Positions 34,899 through 41,663 of a DNA stretch of 43,592 bases are shown here, piece after piece. Each line of letters starts with the position of its first letter. Position 1 is the first letter of the stretch. Origin of the DNA: a virus; the IMG/VR virus record IMGVR_UViG_3300047455_000250, positions 1 to 43,592 of that record, one strand, 5' to 3'. The notes below the pieces were generated by a model. The model made no database searches. It was given only the letters and a program-made list of their open reading frames with translations, and was not told the DNA's origin. The position numbers were made by a program, and so were the translations under genes.

Positions 34899-37106
34899 CT
34901 AGAAGGGCGTATCAGTTTGTGGGTTGGTGTTGTAGCTATTGCTACCATTTGCATTACTGCTATTAAACAGTGTAGGCTGCGACGGCTTGGTACTAGCTGC
35001 TTTAGCACTAGCTTCTTTCGTAGCAACTACACTTGCATGACTATCAATAATGGAACGAACCTCCTCGCTCTTTTCTGCTAGTTTAAGTTTATCTCGGAAG
35101 TAGTGGAGCTTGTCCTTAACAGTAGCACCTGGTACTACTTGGGACAGGATACCACCAACAAAGGTAGCGTTCTTAGGAGATTTCACTGCGTTCTCACAAC
35201 TACACATCACTACTAGGTTATGTCTAGCACGAGTAACACCAGTGTAGAGTGTCTCCCTGTTACGCTGCTTTCCATGAGTGTGGTGCATTACTAAGTACAC
35301 GTTGCTCCACTCACTACCTTGTGACTTATATACTGTTAGTGCATAGGTGAATATAATCTCATTGATTTGTCCGTTGCTGTTGATTTTAATATCATACAGC
35401 TCACCATTAGGACTACTGCTACCAGTGGCACTATCACGGTTTTCCACTCTCCGCAGGTAAAGCTCATGCGTTGCCTTACTACTACCTTCACGCAGTTCAT
35501 CAGCACTGGCTTCCATTAGTGCTTCAATCTCTGCTTCACTTTCTGCTACTTGATTGTGTAGGACATGGGCTTGCAGTGATTCCCTTTCTTCCTCTGCCCA
35601 CTGGCGCTGCTGTTCCGATTCTATCTTCCGTAGTCTGCCCCATCTGTCCATTAGTCGTGAAGCAGGTCGTGCTTTCTTACTACCAACATAGGTTTTATTT
35701 TCCTCTATATCTACTATCTCATAGAAGTTCTTAGCATACATGATGCGGTCGCCAATACTGAAATAGTGTTCCTCACGTCCTGATACTACATGGTGGACAT
35801 AGTGACCGTGTAAGTCAGTGAAACCTTGTGCTATGTGTCGGTTAAGCTCAATAGTACCAAATTGTTTGTTGTAGGGTATCAGTACTACATCTTCATCAGG
35901 GTTGAAGTCCTCACTCACTACTTTGTTGTAGAAGTGACGACCATAAGAACGGACAGCCTTTTCAGGTTCCAGTTTCTTAGCAAATGGTAGTATCTTCACA
36001 CTACCAGTGTCATCACTACGCCCCGACCATTCCATTAGTTCGTCTTTACGAATAGGACGCCCTTCCAGTATCCGGTGAGCAAACTTAGTAATGATACCAA
36101 CGTTCCGATACGCAATGTTAAGTTCCACTATTGGTAGTGACAGTAACATATAACCTAGTATTCCATCACCAAATGCTGGTGGTAACTGGTTAAGGTCTCC
36201 AAGGAATATAAAGGTGGTATCCTTCGGATGTGGTAGTGCTGATATCAATGTCTTAAATAGATACACTGGCACACTACCTGCTTCCTCTATTATCACTAGG
36301 TCAAGGTGTGGCAGTTTCTCCATACCACCAAGACCACTACCACCATCAGTTTCAGGTTCCATTCCGTAGCGTGGCACGAATCGTTGTAGTGACTTAGTTT
36401 CACCAGTTGGGATACCATCACTATCAACTTCATCTTCATCGAAGTCCTCTGGATGATATTCTAACAAGTTGTGCATAGTGGAACAGTGACTAGCAAACTT
36501 CTGTGGTAGCACTTCACGTATATTCCTTACCGCTACGTTGGTGTAGGATAGCACTGCTGCACGAGGTCCGCCACTTTGTAATAGCTTCTCAGTAAACTCT
36601 CCTTCACCAAGAGTGCCGATTTTATTGTGCTGTGATAGTTGCTGCGTTAGTAGTCGCACTGTTGTTGTTTTACCATAACCTGCCGCACCAATAAGACAGA
36701 AACTGTCACCTTCCTCACCAAGTTTAATTGCTAGTTTCTGCTTCTCATTAAGCATGTCAAAGGTAATGTCACCCTTGCCGAGGTCACTAGCAACAGCACT
36801 ACTGGTTGCAGATTTGTTTATGCTAGAAGTTGCCGCTGCCTTGCGCCTTAGTTCTAGCTTCTCTTTCCAAGACAGTCCCGCAGTATTAGGACTGGTGGTA
36901 CTGCCGCTGCCAGTAGTGTTAGTATTGGAACTAGAAGTAGCAAGCTTTCTCTCATTATTGCTACCACTGCTATTAGTATCAATACTGCCACTATTATTAC
37001 TAGGATTGTTAGTGCCATTATTGCCCAAATCTTCTCTGCTCGTACCGTCATCATTAAGTCCTGCCCTTCTATTAGCTAGTCGTGATTTCAATGATAGTTT
37101 AGTCAT
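34899..37106 (-). CDS. SF1 DNA helicase (RecD2/Dda-like)
   Basis: A 735-residue helicase. Walker A GAAGYGKTT (140-148), Walker B-like LVIIEEAGS, motif III FLGDLNQLPP, motif IV LNIAYRN, motif V TVYKSQGSEW and motif VI YTGVTRARHNL appear in the right order for superfamily 1B helicases. About 110 N-terminal residues are Asn/Ser/Gly/Thr-rich and disordered, with two copies of a basic motif (SLKSRLANRR at 5-14, SWKEKLELRR at 79-88). The C-terminus is also Asn/Ser-rich. It would unwind DNA for replication or recombination. AAGGAG precedes the ATG, which overlaps the upstream gene by eight bases. Confidence 0.92.
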   Translation of the reverse strand: MTKLSLKSRLANRRAGLNDDGTSREDLGNNGTNNPSNNSGSIDTNSSGSNNERKLATSSSNTNTTGSGSTTSPNTAGLSWKEKLELRRKAAATSSINKSATSSAVASDLGKGDITFDMLNEKQKLAIKLGEEGDSFCLIGAAGYGKTTTVRLLTQQLSQHNKIGTLGEGEFTEKLLQSGGPRAAVLSYTNVAVRNIREVLPQKFASHCSTMHNLLEYHPEDFDEDEVDSDGIPTGETKSLQRFVPRYGMEPETDGGSGLGGMEKLPHLDLVIIEEAGSVPVYLFKTLISALPHPKDTTFIFLGDLNQLPPAFGDGILGYMLLSLPIVELNIAYRNVGIITKFAHRILEGRPIRKDELMEWSGRSDDTGSVKILPFAKKLEPEKAVRSYGRHFYNKVVSEDFNPDEDVVLIPYNKQFGTIELNRHIAQGFTDLHGHYVHHVVSGREEHYFSIGDRIMYAKNFYEIVDIEENKTYVGSKKARPASRLMDRWGRLRKIESEQQRQWAEEERESLQAHVLHNQVAESEAEIEALMEASADELREGSSKATHELYLRRVENRDSATGSSSPNGELYDIKINSNGQINEIIFTYALTVYKSQGSEWSNVYLVMHHTHGKQRNRETLYTGVTRARHNLVVMCSCENAVKSPKNATFVGGILSQVVPGATVKDKLHYFRDKLKLAEKSEEVRSIIDSHASVVATKEASAKAASTKPSQPTLFNSSNANGSNSYNTNPQTDTPF

Positions 37107-38211
37107 TGCTACTATCTCCTTTCTGCAAATTAGTGCTACCTTTGGCGCTACTATATGCTGCCATTCGTGCTTTCATTCGTTCCACTGGGTCGCTGATACT
37201 ATCAACGTCCACCTTGTTTACTGCTGCTACTGCCTCTTTATTTACTGGTATATCGTCAACAACTTTTGTCCGTGTGCTGTACTTGTTACCAGTACCTTTG
37301 GAAGTGGTGAGGTCATCTTCCAGTACTATGAAGCCAAGTTCCTCTTCTTCCTTATACAGTGTTTCAAGGCGATGCTGTAAGTGACGCAATACTAGTGATG
37401 ACTTAGTGCGAGTAGCTTCATCTATAAATTCAAGATTGTTTCTAACAAGTTCTATTGCTTCTTTTAGTAGTTCACGGCGTAGCTTTTGGTCATCAGCACT
37501 AAGGCAAAATTGAACCATTGCTACCTGCGGCTGCGGCACTTCCGCTGCTCTTAGTTGGCGTATTGCCCACTTGCCAAGCTGACTGGTGTATCGTTGCACT
37601 TTGCCGTAGTTTTGGAGCATTCCTTGTAATTCACGTTCAAGGTCTATCTGTGATAGTAACTCTCCATCATTGCGACGTGTTACTGTTGATAGTTGTTCTT
37701 CCAGTAATGTGTCGTGTATCACTTCTCTGGTATTCAGTAGCAGTTGTTTGATAGCCTTACCATCACTAGCATTTTCTACTGTTACTCGATAGCGTGGAAG
37801 TTGCATATCACGTGCTACTAGTTGCGAGCCGTACTTCTGGAGCATTGACAGTAGTGTATCACGATATTTATTGAACTGTTGCTCTTCCATATACAGACCA
37901 CAGCAACCAATACCAGTAGTAATTATCATACCAGTTTTAACCATGATTGCCGTTGTCAGTAGATATTGTTCCGTCCAAGTTAGTTGCTTCTCTGTTACTA
38001 ATGTTTCCAGTATCTTCGCAGTAGGCACACTAAAGATTGGATGTTCACTTGCTACTGCTGTGCCACTGATAGCAGTTTTATGAAACTGATTGCTAGTTAC
38101 TAACTTAACATGAGTATGACAACAATATGAAACCATGCCGCTGTAATGCTGTCTGATAGTGCGAGGTAGTTTCTTGTATTGACCTGCGCTGTTACTTTGA
38201 AATTCATTCAT
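37099..38211 (-). CDS. Hypothetical protein coupled to the helicase
   Basis: A 370-residue protein that I do not recognise. An N-terminal region with several Cys and His residues (SGMVSYCCHTHVKL) is followed by hydrophobic helices (about 65-110), long charged helices (115-300) and a flexible tail. Near the end DPVERMKARMAAY weakly recalls the basic motif in the helicase N-terminus. The start has only a weak GGGA site. Overlap with the helicase gene suggests co-translation and a shared process. Confidence 0.65.
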   Translation of the reverse strand: MNEFQSNSAGQYKKLPRTIRQHYSGMVSYCCHTHVKLVTSNQFHKTAISGTAVASEHPIFSVPTAKILETLVTEKQLTWTEQYLLTTAIMVKTGMIITTGIGCCGLYMEEQQFNKYRDTLLSMLQKYGSQLVARDMQLPRYRVTVENASDGKAIKQLLLNTREVIHDTLLEEQLSTVTRRNDGELLSQIDLERELQGMLQNYGKVQRYTSQLGKWAIRQLRAAEVPQPQVAMVQFCLSADDQKLRRELLKEAIELVRNNLEFIDEATRTKSSLVLRHLQHRLETLYKEEEELGFIVLEDDLTTSKGTGNKYSTRTKVVDDIPVNKEAVAAVNKVDVDSISDPVERMKARMAAYSSAKGSTNLQKGDSSND

Positions 38212-38259
38212 TGTTACTAATTCCCGTTGTCTTATTAGTGGGTAGTCTTATTAAGTGTA

Positions 38260-38880
38260 TTACTCTGCGGTGTTGGTGCTGCTTGCGCTACTGGTTGCTG
38301 CCGTTGCTGTGAAATATCCTGCTTTGTGCATTGCTGCTAGTGTCATCCACAAATGGTTATTAACGTCCTTTCCGTAGTGTTTCAGGAATGCAAAGCGCAT
38401 AAAGAATCTACGACGGCAACCTTTTGGAAAATCTACTGGAGCCAATAAAAAATAAGGCAAGTCATCTGGAAGGATAACACCACCACTAGCAAGGGCAGTG
38501 ACTTGCGCATTGGTATTGTTAATCTCACTAGTCCAGAAGTCCTGCAATTCACGTAGAATACTAGCACTGGTAGTGGCTGCAAACATTGTTAGTAGTGACA
38601 CACCAAACTCCTGAATGAAACTGTCATTTACTTGCGTTAGTTTCGCAATAGCACAGTCAACCGGCTTTTCATGTGCTATTCCATTAGTTGTGCGTTGCGC
38701 TTGTGTGTTCGTGAACACTGTTAGATTGTGAGCTTGTGCTATTAGACTGCGGCGCTCTTCTGCTTCCTGTTTCAATGTCATATCTTTATGTATCCTATCA
38801 GTAGCTAAACGTGTACGGTGGTGTGCTGCTGCTTCATGTGCAAGATTGTTGCTAATGGTATCAATATCAAAAGTGTTCAT
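38260..38880 (-). CDS. Hypothetical protein, first gene of main early operon
   Basis: A 206-residue protein of unknown function and the first gene downstream of the strong leftward promoter at 38974-39002. A helical, charged N-terminus (1-60), a middle with hydrophobic helices (about 90-160) and an Ala/Thr/Ser-rich end. First-position early genes often encode host-takeover or regulatory proteins, but nothing here identifies one. Confidence 0.65.
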   Translation of the reverse strand: MNTFDIDTISNNLAHEAAAHHRTRLATDRIHKDMTLKQEAEERRSLIAQAHNLTVFTNTQAQRTTNGIAHEKPVDCAIAKLTQVNDSFIQEFGVSLLTMFAATTSASILRELQDFWTSEINNTNAQVTALASGGVILPDDLPYFLLAPVDFPKGCRRRFFMRFAFLKHYGKDVNNHLWMTLAAMHKAGYFTATAATSSASSTNTAE

Positions 38881-38886
38881 AGTTAT

Positions 38887-38922
38887 TATTCCTATTAGTA
38901 GTAAGAGATATTCCTATTAGTA
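38887..38922. repeat. 14-base direct repeat in early leader
   Basis: TATTCCTATTAGTA occurs at 38887-38900 and again at 38909-38922 (22-base period). On the leftward strand the copy nearest the gene supplies the AGGA ribosome-binding site at 38880. The second copy could be a decoy or a regulator site. Confidence 0.6.
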
Positions 38923-38973
38923 CTGGCAACGTGTGCCAAATGTGCGACCTAGAATCCTTAGCCACAGAAACCC

Positions 38974-39002
38974 ATCCTACCATAAATAGTGCGAAAAGTC
39001 AA
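38974..39002 (-). promoter_or_regulatory. Strong leftward early promoter
   Basis: On the leftward strand TTGACT (39002-38997), a 17-base spacer and TAGGAT (38979-38974) make a good sigma70 promoter, with an A-rich run upstream of the -35 box. It reads into the main early operon starting at 38880. The GGAACG repeat array at 39037-39101 lies just upstream of it. Confidence 0.75.
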
Positions 39003-39036
39003 GCGTTTTTTACTACTGCGGAAATGTAATCCCTAT

Positions 39037-39101
39037 GGAACGGCAACACTGACAGCGCATGAAGTGGAACGACAAGGAATGGAAAAGAACATGAGGAACG
39101 T
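39037..39101 (+). repeat. GGAACG iteron array, left arm
   Basis: Four copies of a 7-base unit on the rightward strand: GGAACGG 39037, GGAACGA 39066, GGAATGG 39076, GGAACGT 39095. Start spacings are 29, 10 and 19 bases, close to whole turns of the helix, so bound proteins would lie on one face. It mirrors the array at 39465-39520. Confidence 0.6.
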
Positions 39102-39464
39102 GCGACCCCTCCACCGATACCCTAACCTACACCCCCTCATAATGTATCCGCAGTACTACTATCTAACACCTACTGCACAAGTGGCGTGTGCAAGGGTAAA
39201 GTGTGGGTAGTAGTACAGCCTCGCATATTGCTCTTACCCTTTTATTTTAGGGGGGTATCAAATTTGAACTTATTTAAAAATTGGGTATACCCTATACTAC
39301 TAACAACTATATATGATAATACTAGCCACTACTAGCATATCAACACTACCTACTACTGGTGTGGTATTACTACCTGATACTGGTGGTGGAATGTGGGCTA
39401 TTAGTACTACGGGATACTATAACATATGATATAGGGGGGTGGGCATGGGCTGTACACGCTCCTT
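39102..39464. other. AT-rich gene-free centre, possible replication origin
   Basis: No convincing gene is present. The stretch is flanked by facing GGAACG arrays. It contains two perfect 10-base palindromes, TCAAATTTGA (39258-39267) and GGGTATACCC (39283-39292), and a TATATATGATAAT-type AT-rich run near 39310. G-runs of TAGGGGGG form occur at 39249 and 39432. Iterons beside an easily melted region are typical of origins bound by an initiator protein. An alternative is a control region for the leftward promoter at 38974-39002. Confidence 0.45.
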
Positions 39465-39520
39465 CCGTTCCTTTCCGTTCCACTTTACGCAAAACCGTTC
39501 CACAATGGTTTATCCATTCC
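39465..39520 (-). repeat. GGAACG iteron array, right arm (inverted)
   Basis: Read on the rightward strand the units are CCGTTCC at 39465, 39475 and 39495, and CCATTCC at 39514, with spacings of 10, 20 and 19 bases. On the leftward strand these are GGAACGG-type units pointing at the left array. The core of both arms reads AAGTGGAACG then AAGGAA, an imperfect inverted repeat about 400 bases apart. Confidence 0.6.
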
Positions 39521-39585
39521 ACAGGGATTGCATACTAGCTACTACTAATAACCACAATACCTTACAATCTACTGACAGCCAGACA

Positions 39586-39616
39586 CAAAAAAGCCCCACT
39601 CATAAGAGCGAGGCTT
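39586..39616 (-). terminator. Leftward terminator after isolated early gene
   Basis: On the leftward strand AAGCCTCGCTC (39616-39606) pairs with GAGTGGGGCTT (39601-39591), eleven pairs including two G-U, around a TTAT loop and followed by six T. It ends the single-gene transcript of 39646-40401 before the iteron region. Confidence 0.88.
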
Positions 39617-39645
39617 GTTATTGTTACCTGTGACTACTGACTGAA

Positions 39646-40401
39646 CTATTCAGTTTCAAACAAATCTACGTCAATGTCATCATCAGCAGGTTCCAGTGCT
39701 TTCTTCAGGTTATCCAACCACAGATTGAACACCGCACTATGCTGTACTTGCTCTGGCTCACCTTCCAGTTGCTGATAACTTTCCAGTACCAGTGTCTGAA
39801 TGCGCTCCAGTACTTCAGGCTTAGCAGTCTTACAAGCCGCAGCACCAAATTTGCGCTGTGCCAAGTCCGTCATATATTCACGGGCTTTTTCTTTCGTGCC
39901 AAGTGCTTCCAGTACTTCACTAAGAACTTTAGTAGCTTCCTCAACTTGTTCTTTAGTGACCTTAGTTGAAGCCTTGCGTTTACTGAAATCAGCGTTAAAG
40001 ATTGCTGACCAGTGTTGCAAGTTACCAGTAGCATTATCAACGTCCTCACGTTGGCTATCTTCAATGTACTTGTTGATAAGCTCTTGCAAGTGTTGCTTCA
40101 TCTTAGGAGTGAAACCAACGTCATCACGAATGAATGACTCGACAACTGGCACTTCCATTACAACGCTCTGTGATTTGCGCTTAACTACTGGTGTTCCGTC
40201 ATCACGTTTATCACGGTTAATGTCATCTTCCGACAACTTACCAGCACTAACCAATTCCATCAGATTGTTAAAGCCTTTGTTGCTCTTATCTTCTGGGAAT
40301 GACTTGTAATGGTACATTGCTTCATGTGGACGCTGTTCTACGTTAAGACCTTCAACAGCACCAGTGATTGCTTCATTAGTATTTGCTTGTTCTTGTGACA
40401 T
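39646..40401 (-). CDS. Isolated early gene, unknown (candidate regulator or initiator)
   Basis: A 251-residue protein alone in its own unit, with promoters upstream and a strong terminator downstream. GAGGG precedes the ATG. The protein is acidic and mostly helical: a flexible start (1-25), a Lys/Asp-rich middle, long helices (about 95-235) and a very acidic end (DDDIDVDLFETE) like the tails that recruit partner proteins. I do not recognise a DNA-binding motif. Its place beside the GGAACG arrays makes it a candidate for the protein that binds them, but that is inference only. Confidence 0.7.
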   Translation of the reverse strand: MSQEQANTNEAITGAVEGLNVEQRPHEAMYHYKSFPEDKSNKGFNNLMELVSAGKLSEDDINRDKRDDGTPVVKRKSQSVVMEVPVVESFIRDDVGFTPKMKQHLQELINKYIEDSQREDVDNATGNLQHWSAIFNADFSKRKASTKVTKEQVEEATKVLSEVLEALGTKEKAREYMTDLAQRKFGAAACKTAKPEVLERIQTLVLESYQQLEGEPEQVQHSAVFNLWLDNLKKALEPADDDIDVDLFETE

Positions 40402-40443
40402 GATTATGTCCCTCTAGTTAGTTAACATTTAATTAAGTGTTAT

Positions 40444-40483
40444 CACCTGTGACGGTGAGAAAGTATCTTACCAAACACCTGTG
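40444..40483. promoter_or_regulatory. Paired CACCTGTG operator-like sites
   Basis: CACCTGTG occurs at 40444-40451 and 40476-40483, start to start 32 bases (about three turns). One lies between the -35 and -10 boxes of the leftward promoter at 40465-40493 and the other just after its likely start point. The second runs into TGTGCCAAATG (40480-40490), which recurs at 38932-38942 near the other early promoter. Confidence 0.45.
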
Positions 40484-40493
40484 CCAAATGCAA
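40465..40493 (-). promoter_or_regulatory. Leftward promoter for isolated early gene
   Basis: On the leftward strand TTGCAT (40493-40488), a 17-base spacer and TAAGAT (40470-40465) form a plausible sigma70 promoter about 65 bases before the ATG at 40401. CACCTGTG sites overlap it. Confidence 0.55.
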
Positions 40494-40690
40494 CAAGTCT
40501 TTCTCATACTTTCCACTGTTAATACTAGCAAACATTTCCAACTAATGCCAGTACTAACAGCAAATAAAATTGTAAAGATTGCCATTGTTGTTACTACTAC
40601 CACACCACAGAAAATGTTAGGTGGGAATGAGTATGATTCGTATTAGTGATAGGGGGTAGGAACTTTTTTACCTTGTGCGCCTAGAGTCCT

Positions 40691-40718
40691 ATATTAGCTC
40701 CCCGTAAAATTTTCTAAA
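40691..40718 (-). promoter_or_regulatory. Possible second leftward promoter
   Basis: TTTAGA (40718-40713), 16 bases, TAATAT (40696-40691) on the leftward strand. The sequence just after it, AGGACTCTAGG then CGCACA, closely resembles AGGATTCTAGG then TCGCACA just after the promoter at 38974-39002. The shared segment supports both being early promoters. Confidence 0.35.
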
Positions 40719-40864
40719 GTTTTGTGGGTTTCCCCCAGTACTAGTAACACACTATGCAGTATGCTGTGGAAGTGGCAAGAAGTCGCACTCTCTTAGTAGC
40801 ACACACACAACTCACCATTAGGTTAGTGGTGGCACAGAAAGTCCACTCCCTTCGGTAGAAAAAG

Positions 40865-40893
40865 TTGGTAGTGAGGGTTGATTTTGATATGAT
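40865..40893 (+). promoter_or_regulatory. Probable rightward late promoter before terminase genes
   Basis: TTGGTA (40865-40870), a 17-base spacer and TATGAT (40888-40893) give a reasonable -10 box with a weak -35 box, about 70 bases before the small terminase ATG. A weak -35 would fit a late promoter that needs help from a phage protein. An alternating purine-pyrimidine tract follows. Confidence 0.45.
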
Positions 40894-40903
40894 AATGGTA
40901 TAT

Positions 40904-40935
40904 CACGCGCGCGCACGCACACACGCGCATATATA
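40904..40935. other. 32-base alternating purine-pyrimidine tract (Z-DNA-prone)
   Basis: Every base from 40904 to 40935 alternates pyrimidine and purine: mostly CG and CA steps, then TA steps at the end. Such tracts can flip to left-handed DNA under supercoiling. It lies between the likely late promoter and the small terminase gene, in what would be the late mRNA leader. Confidence 0.8.
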
Positions 40936-40961
40936 AAGGAAGGGGCATAAGGGGTAATGGT

Positions 40962-41534
40962 ATGGCTTCACAGGACACAACAGACATGATGGTTGAGCTG
41001 CTAGGCAAGGGCTATCGTCAGGTGGAAGTGGCAAGGCTCATGGGCATCAGTGAAAGTGCAGTAGCACAAATAGCTGATACGTATAAGGACAGAATACAGG
41101 AAACTCGTATTGAAAGTACTGTTGCCACTCGTGCTATTGACCAAGATATTGATGAAGCAGAGCAGTTAGCACTAGATAGGCTCATGAAGCAGTTGGCATT
41201 TGAGGTTGATACTAATAAGTTGACTCGTGCTTTTAGTGCTCTCAATGGTGCGAAGCGTCGAGCACTGCCAATGGATGATATTACCAAAGGCAGCAGTGCG
41301 ATTGCGGAAGTAACACTACCAGCACACTTGCAGCAGAATATAACTTATGTTCACAATACTCATAACCAGATAGTGCAAATCAATGATAAGTCACTATCAA
41401 CTGCTAGTAATAAGCAGGTGGACAGTCTTCTGGAGAAACACCGGAATCGGATACTAGAATCACCTAATGGTGAGGGAGGTAGTAATGAGATATCAGCAGC
41501 GGATTTTGAAACAGAAACTAGCGAACCTGAGTGA
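40962..41534 (+). CDS. terS: Terminase small subunit
   Basis: A 190-residue protein that would recognise the packaging site and hand DNA to the large subunit. A helix-turn-helix is visible at about residues 18-38 (YRQVEVARLMGISESAVAQI), followed by a long helical oligomerisation region and an acidic, flexible C-terminus. It is the first gene of the late block, directly before the terminase large subunit. The ATG at 40962 follows AAGGGG by seven bases. Confidence 0.8.
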   Translation: MASQDTTDMMVELLGKGYRQVEVARLMGISESAVAQIADTYKDRIQETRIESTVATRAIDQDIDEAEQLALDRLMKQLAFEVDTNKLTRAFSALNGAKRRALPMDDITKGSSAIAEVTLPAHLQQNITYVHNTHNQIVQINDKSLSTASNKQVDSLLEKHRNRILESPNGEGGSNEISAADFETETSEPE

Positions 41535-41661
41535 GGTTAACACTAATACTGCTGCCTTCACTCACAATGCTAACAGAGCCAGTGCGCTTCACACCACAAT
41601 GCGTAAGAAAGTAGCAGCACTTGACAGTCGTAATACTAATACAGAAAAGAGAGGGAAATAG
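41485..41661 (+). CDS. Small basic protein between terminase subunits
   Basis: A 58-residue basic protein whose ATG at 41485 follows GGGAGG, overlapping the end of the small terminase gene by 50 bases in another frame. A longer start at 41467 lacks spacing to that site. It begins MRYQQRILKQKLANL, a likely amphipathic helix, and ends in Lys/Arg-rich sequence. It ends two bases before the large terminase ATG. Not recognised; it may aid packaging. Confidence 0.55.
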   Translation: MRYQQRILKQKLANLSEVNTNTAAFTHNANRASALHTTMRKKVAALDSRNTNTEKRGK

Positions 41662-41663
41662 TA

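Noticed and set aside
38989-39210. Rightward 73-codon open frame in the gene-free region
   Set aside because: Starts at GTG without a ribosome-binding site and overlaps the promoter and left repeat array; composition unlike real genes here.
39243-39440. TAGGGGGG strings (39249, 39432, also 40650) as phage-type RNA polymerase promoters
   Set aside because: No single-subunit RNA polymerase gene is present and the flanking bases do not agree among the three copies.
39439-39633. Rightward 64-codon open frame over the right repeat array
   Set aside because: Starts at GTG in a G-run and its Phe/Arg/Ser-rich product simply reflects the CCGTTCC repeats and the terminator.
40433-40585. Leftward 50-codon frame with a hydrophobic start (MAIFTILFAVSTG...)
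   Set aside because: No ribosome-binding site, and it covers the likely promoter and operator sites at 40444-40493, so it is more likely a chance frame.
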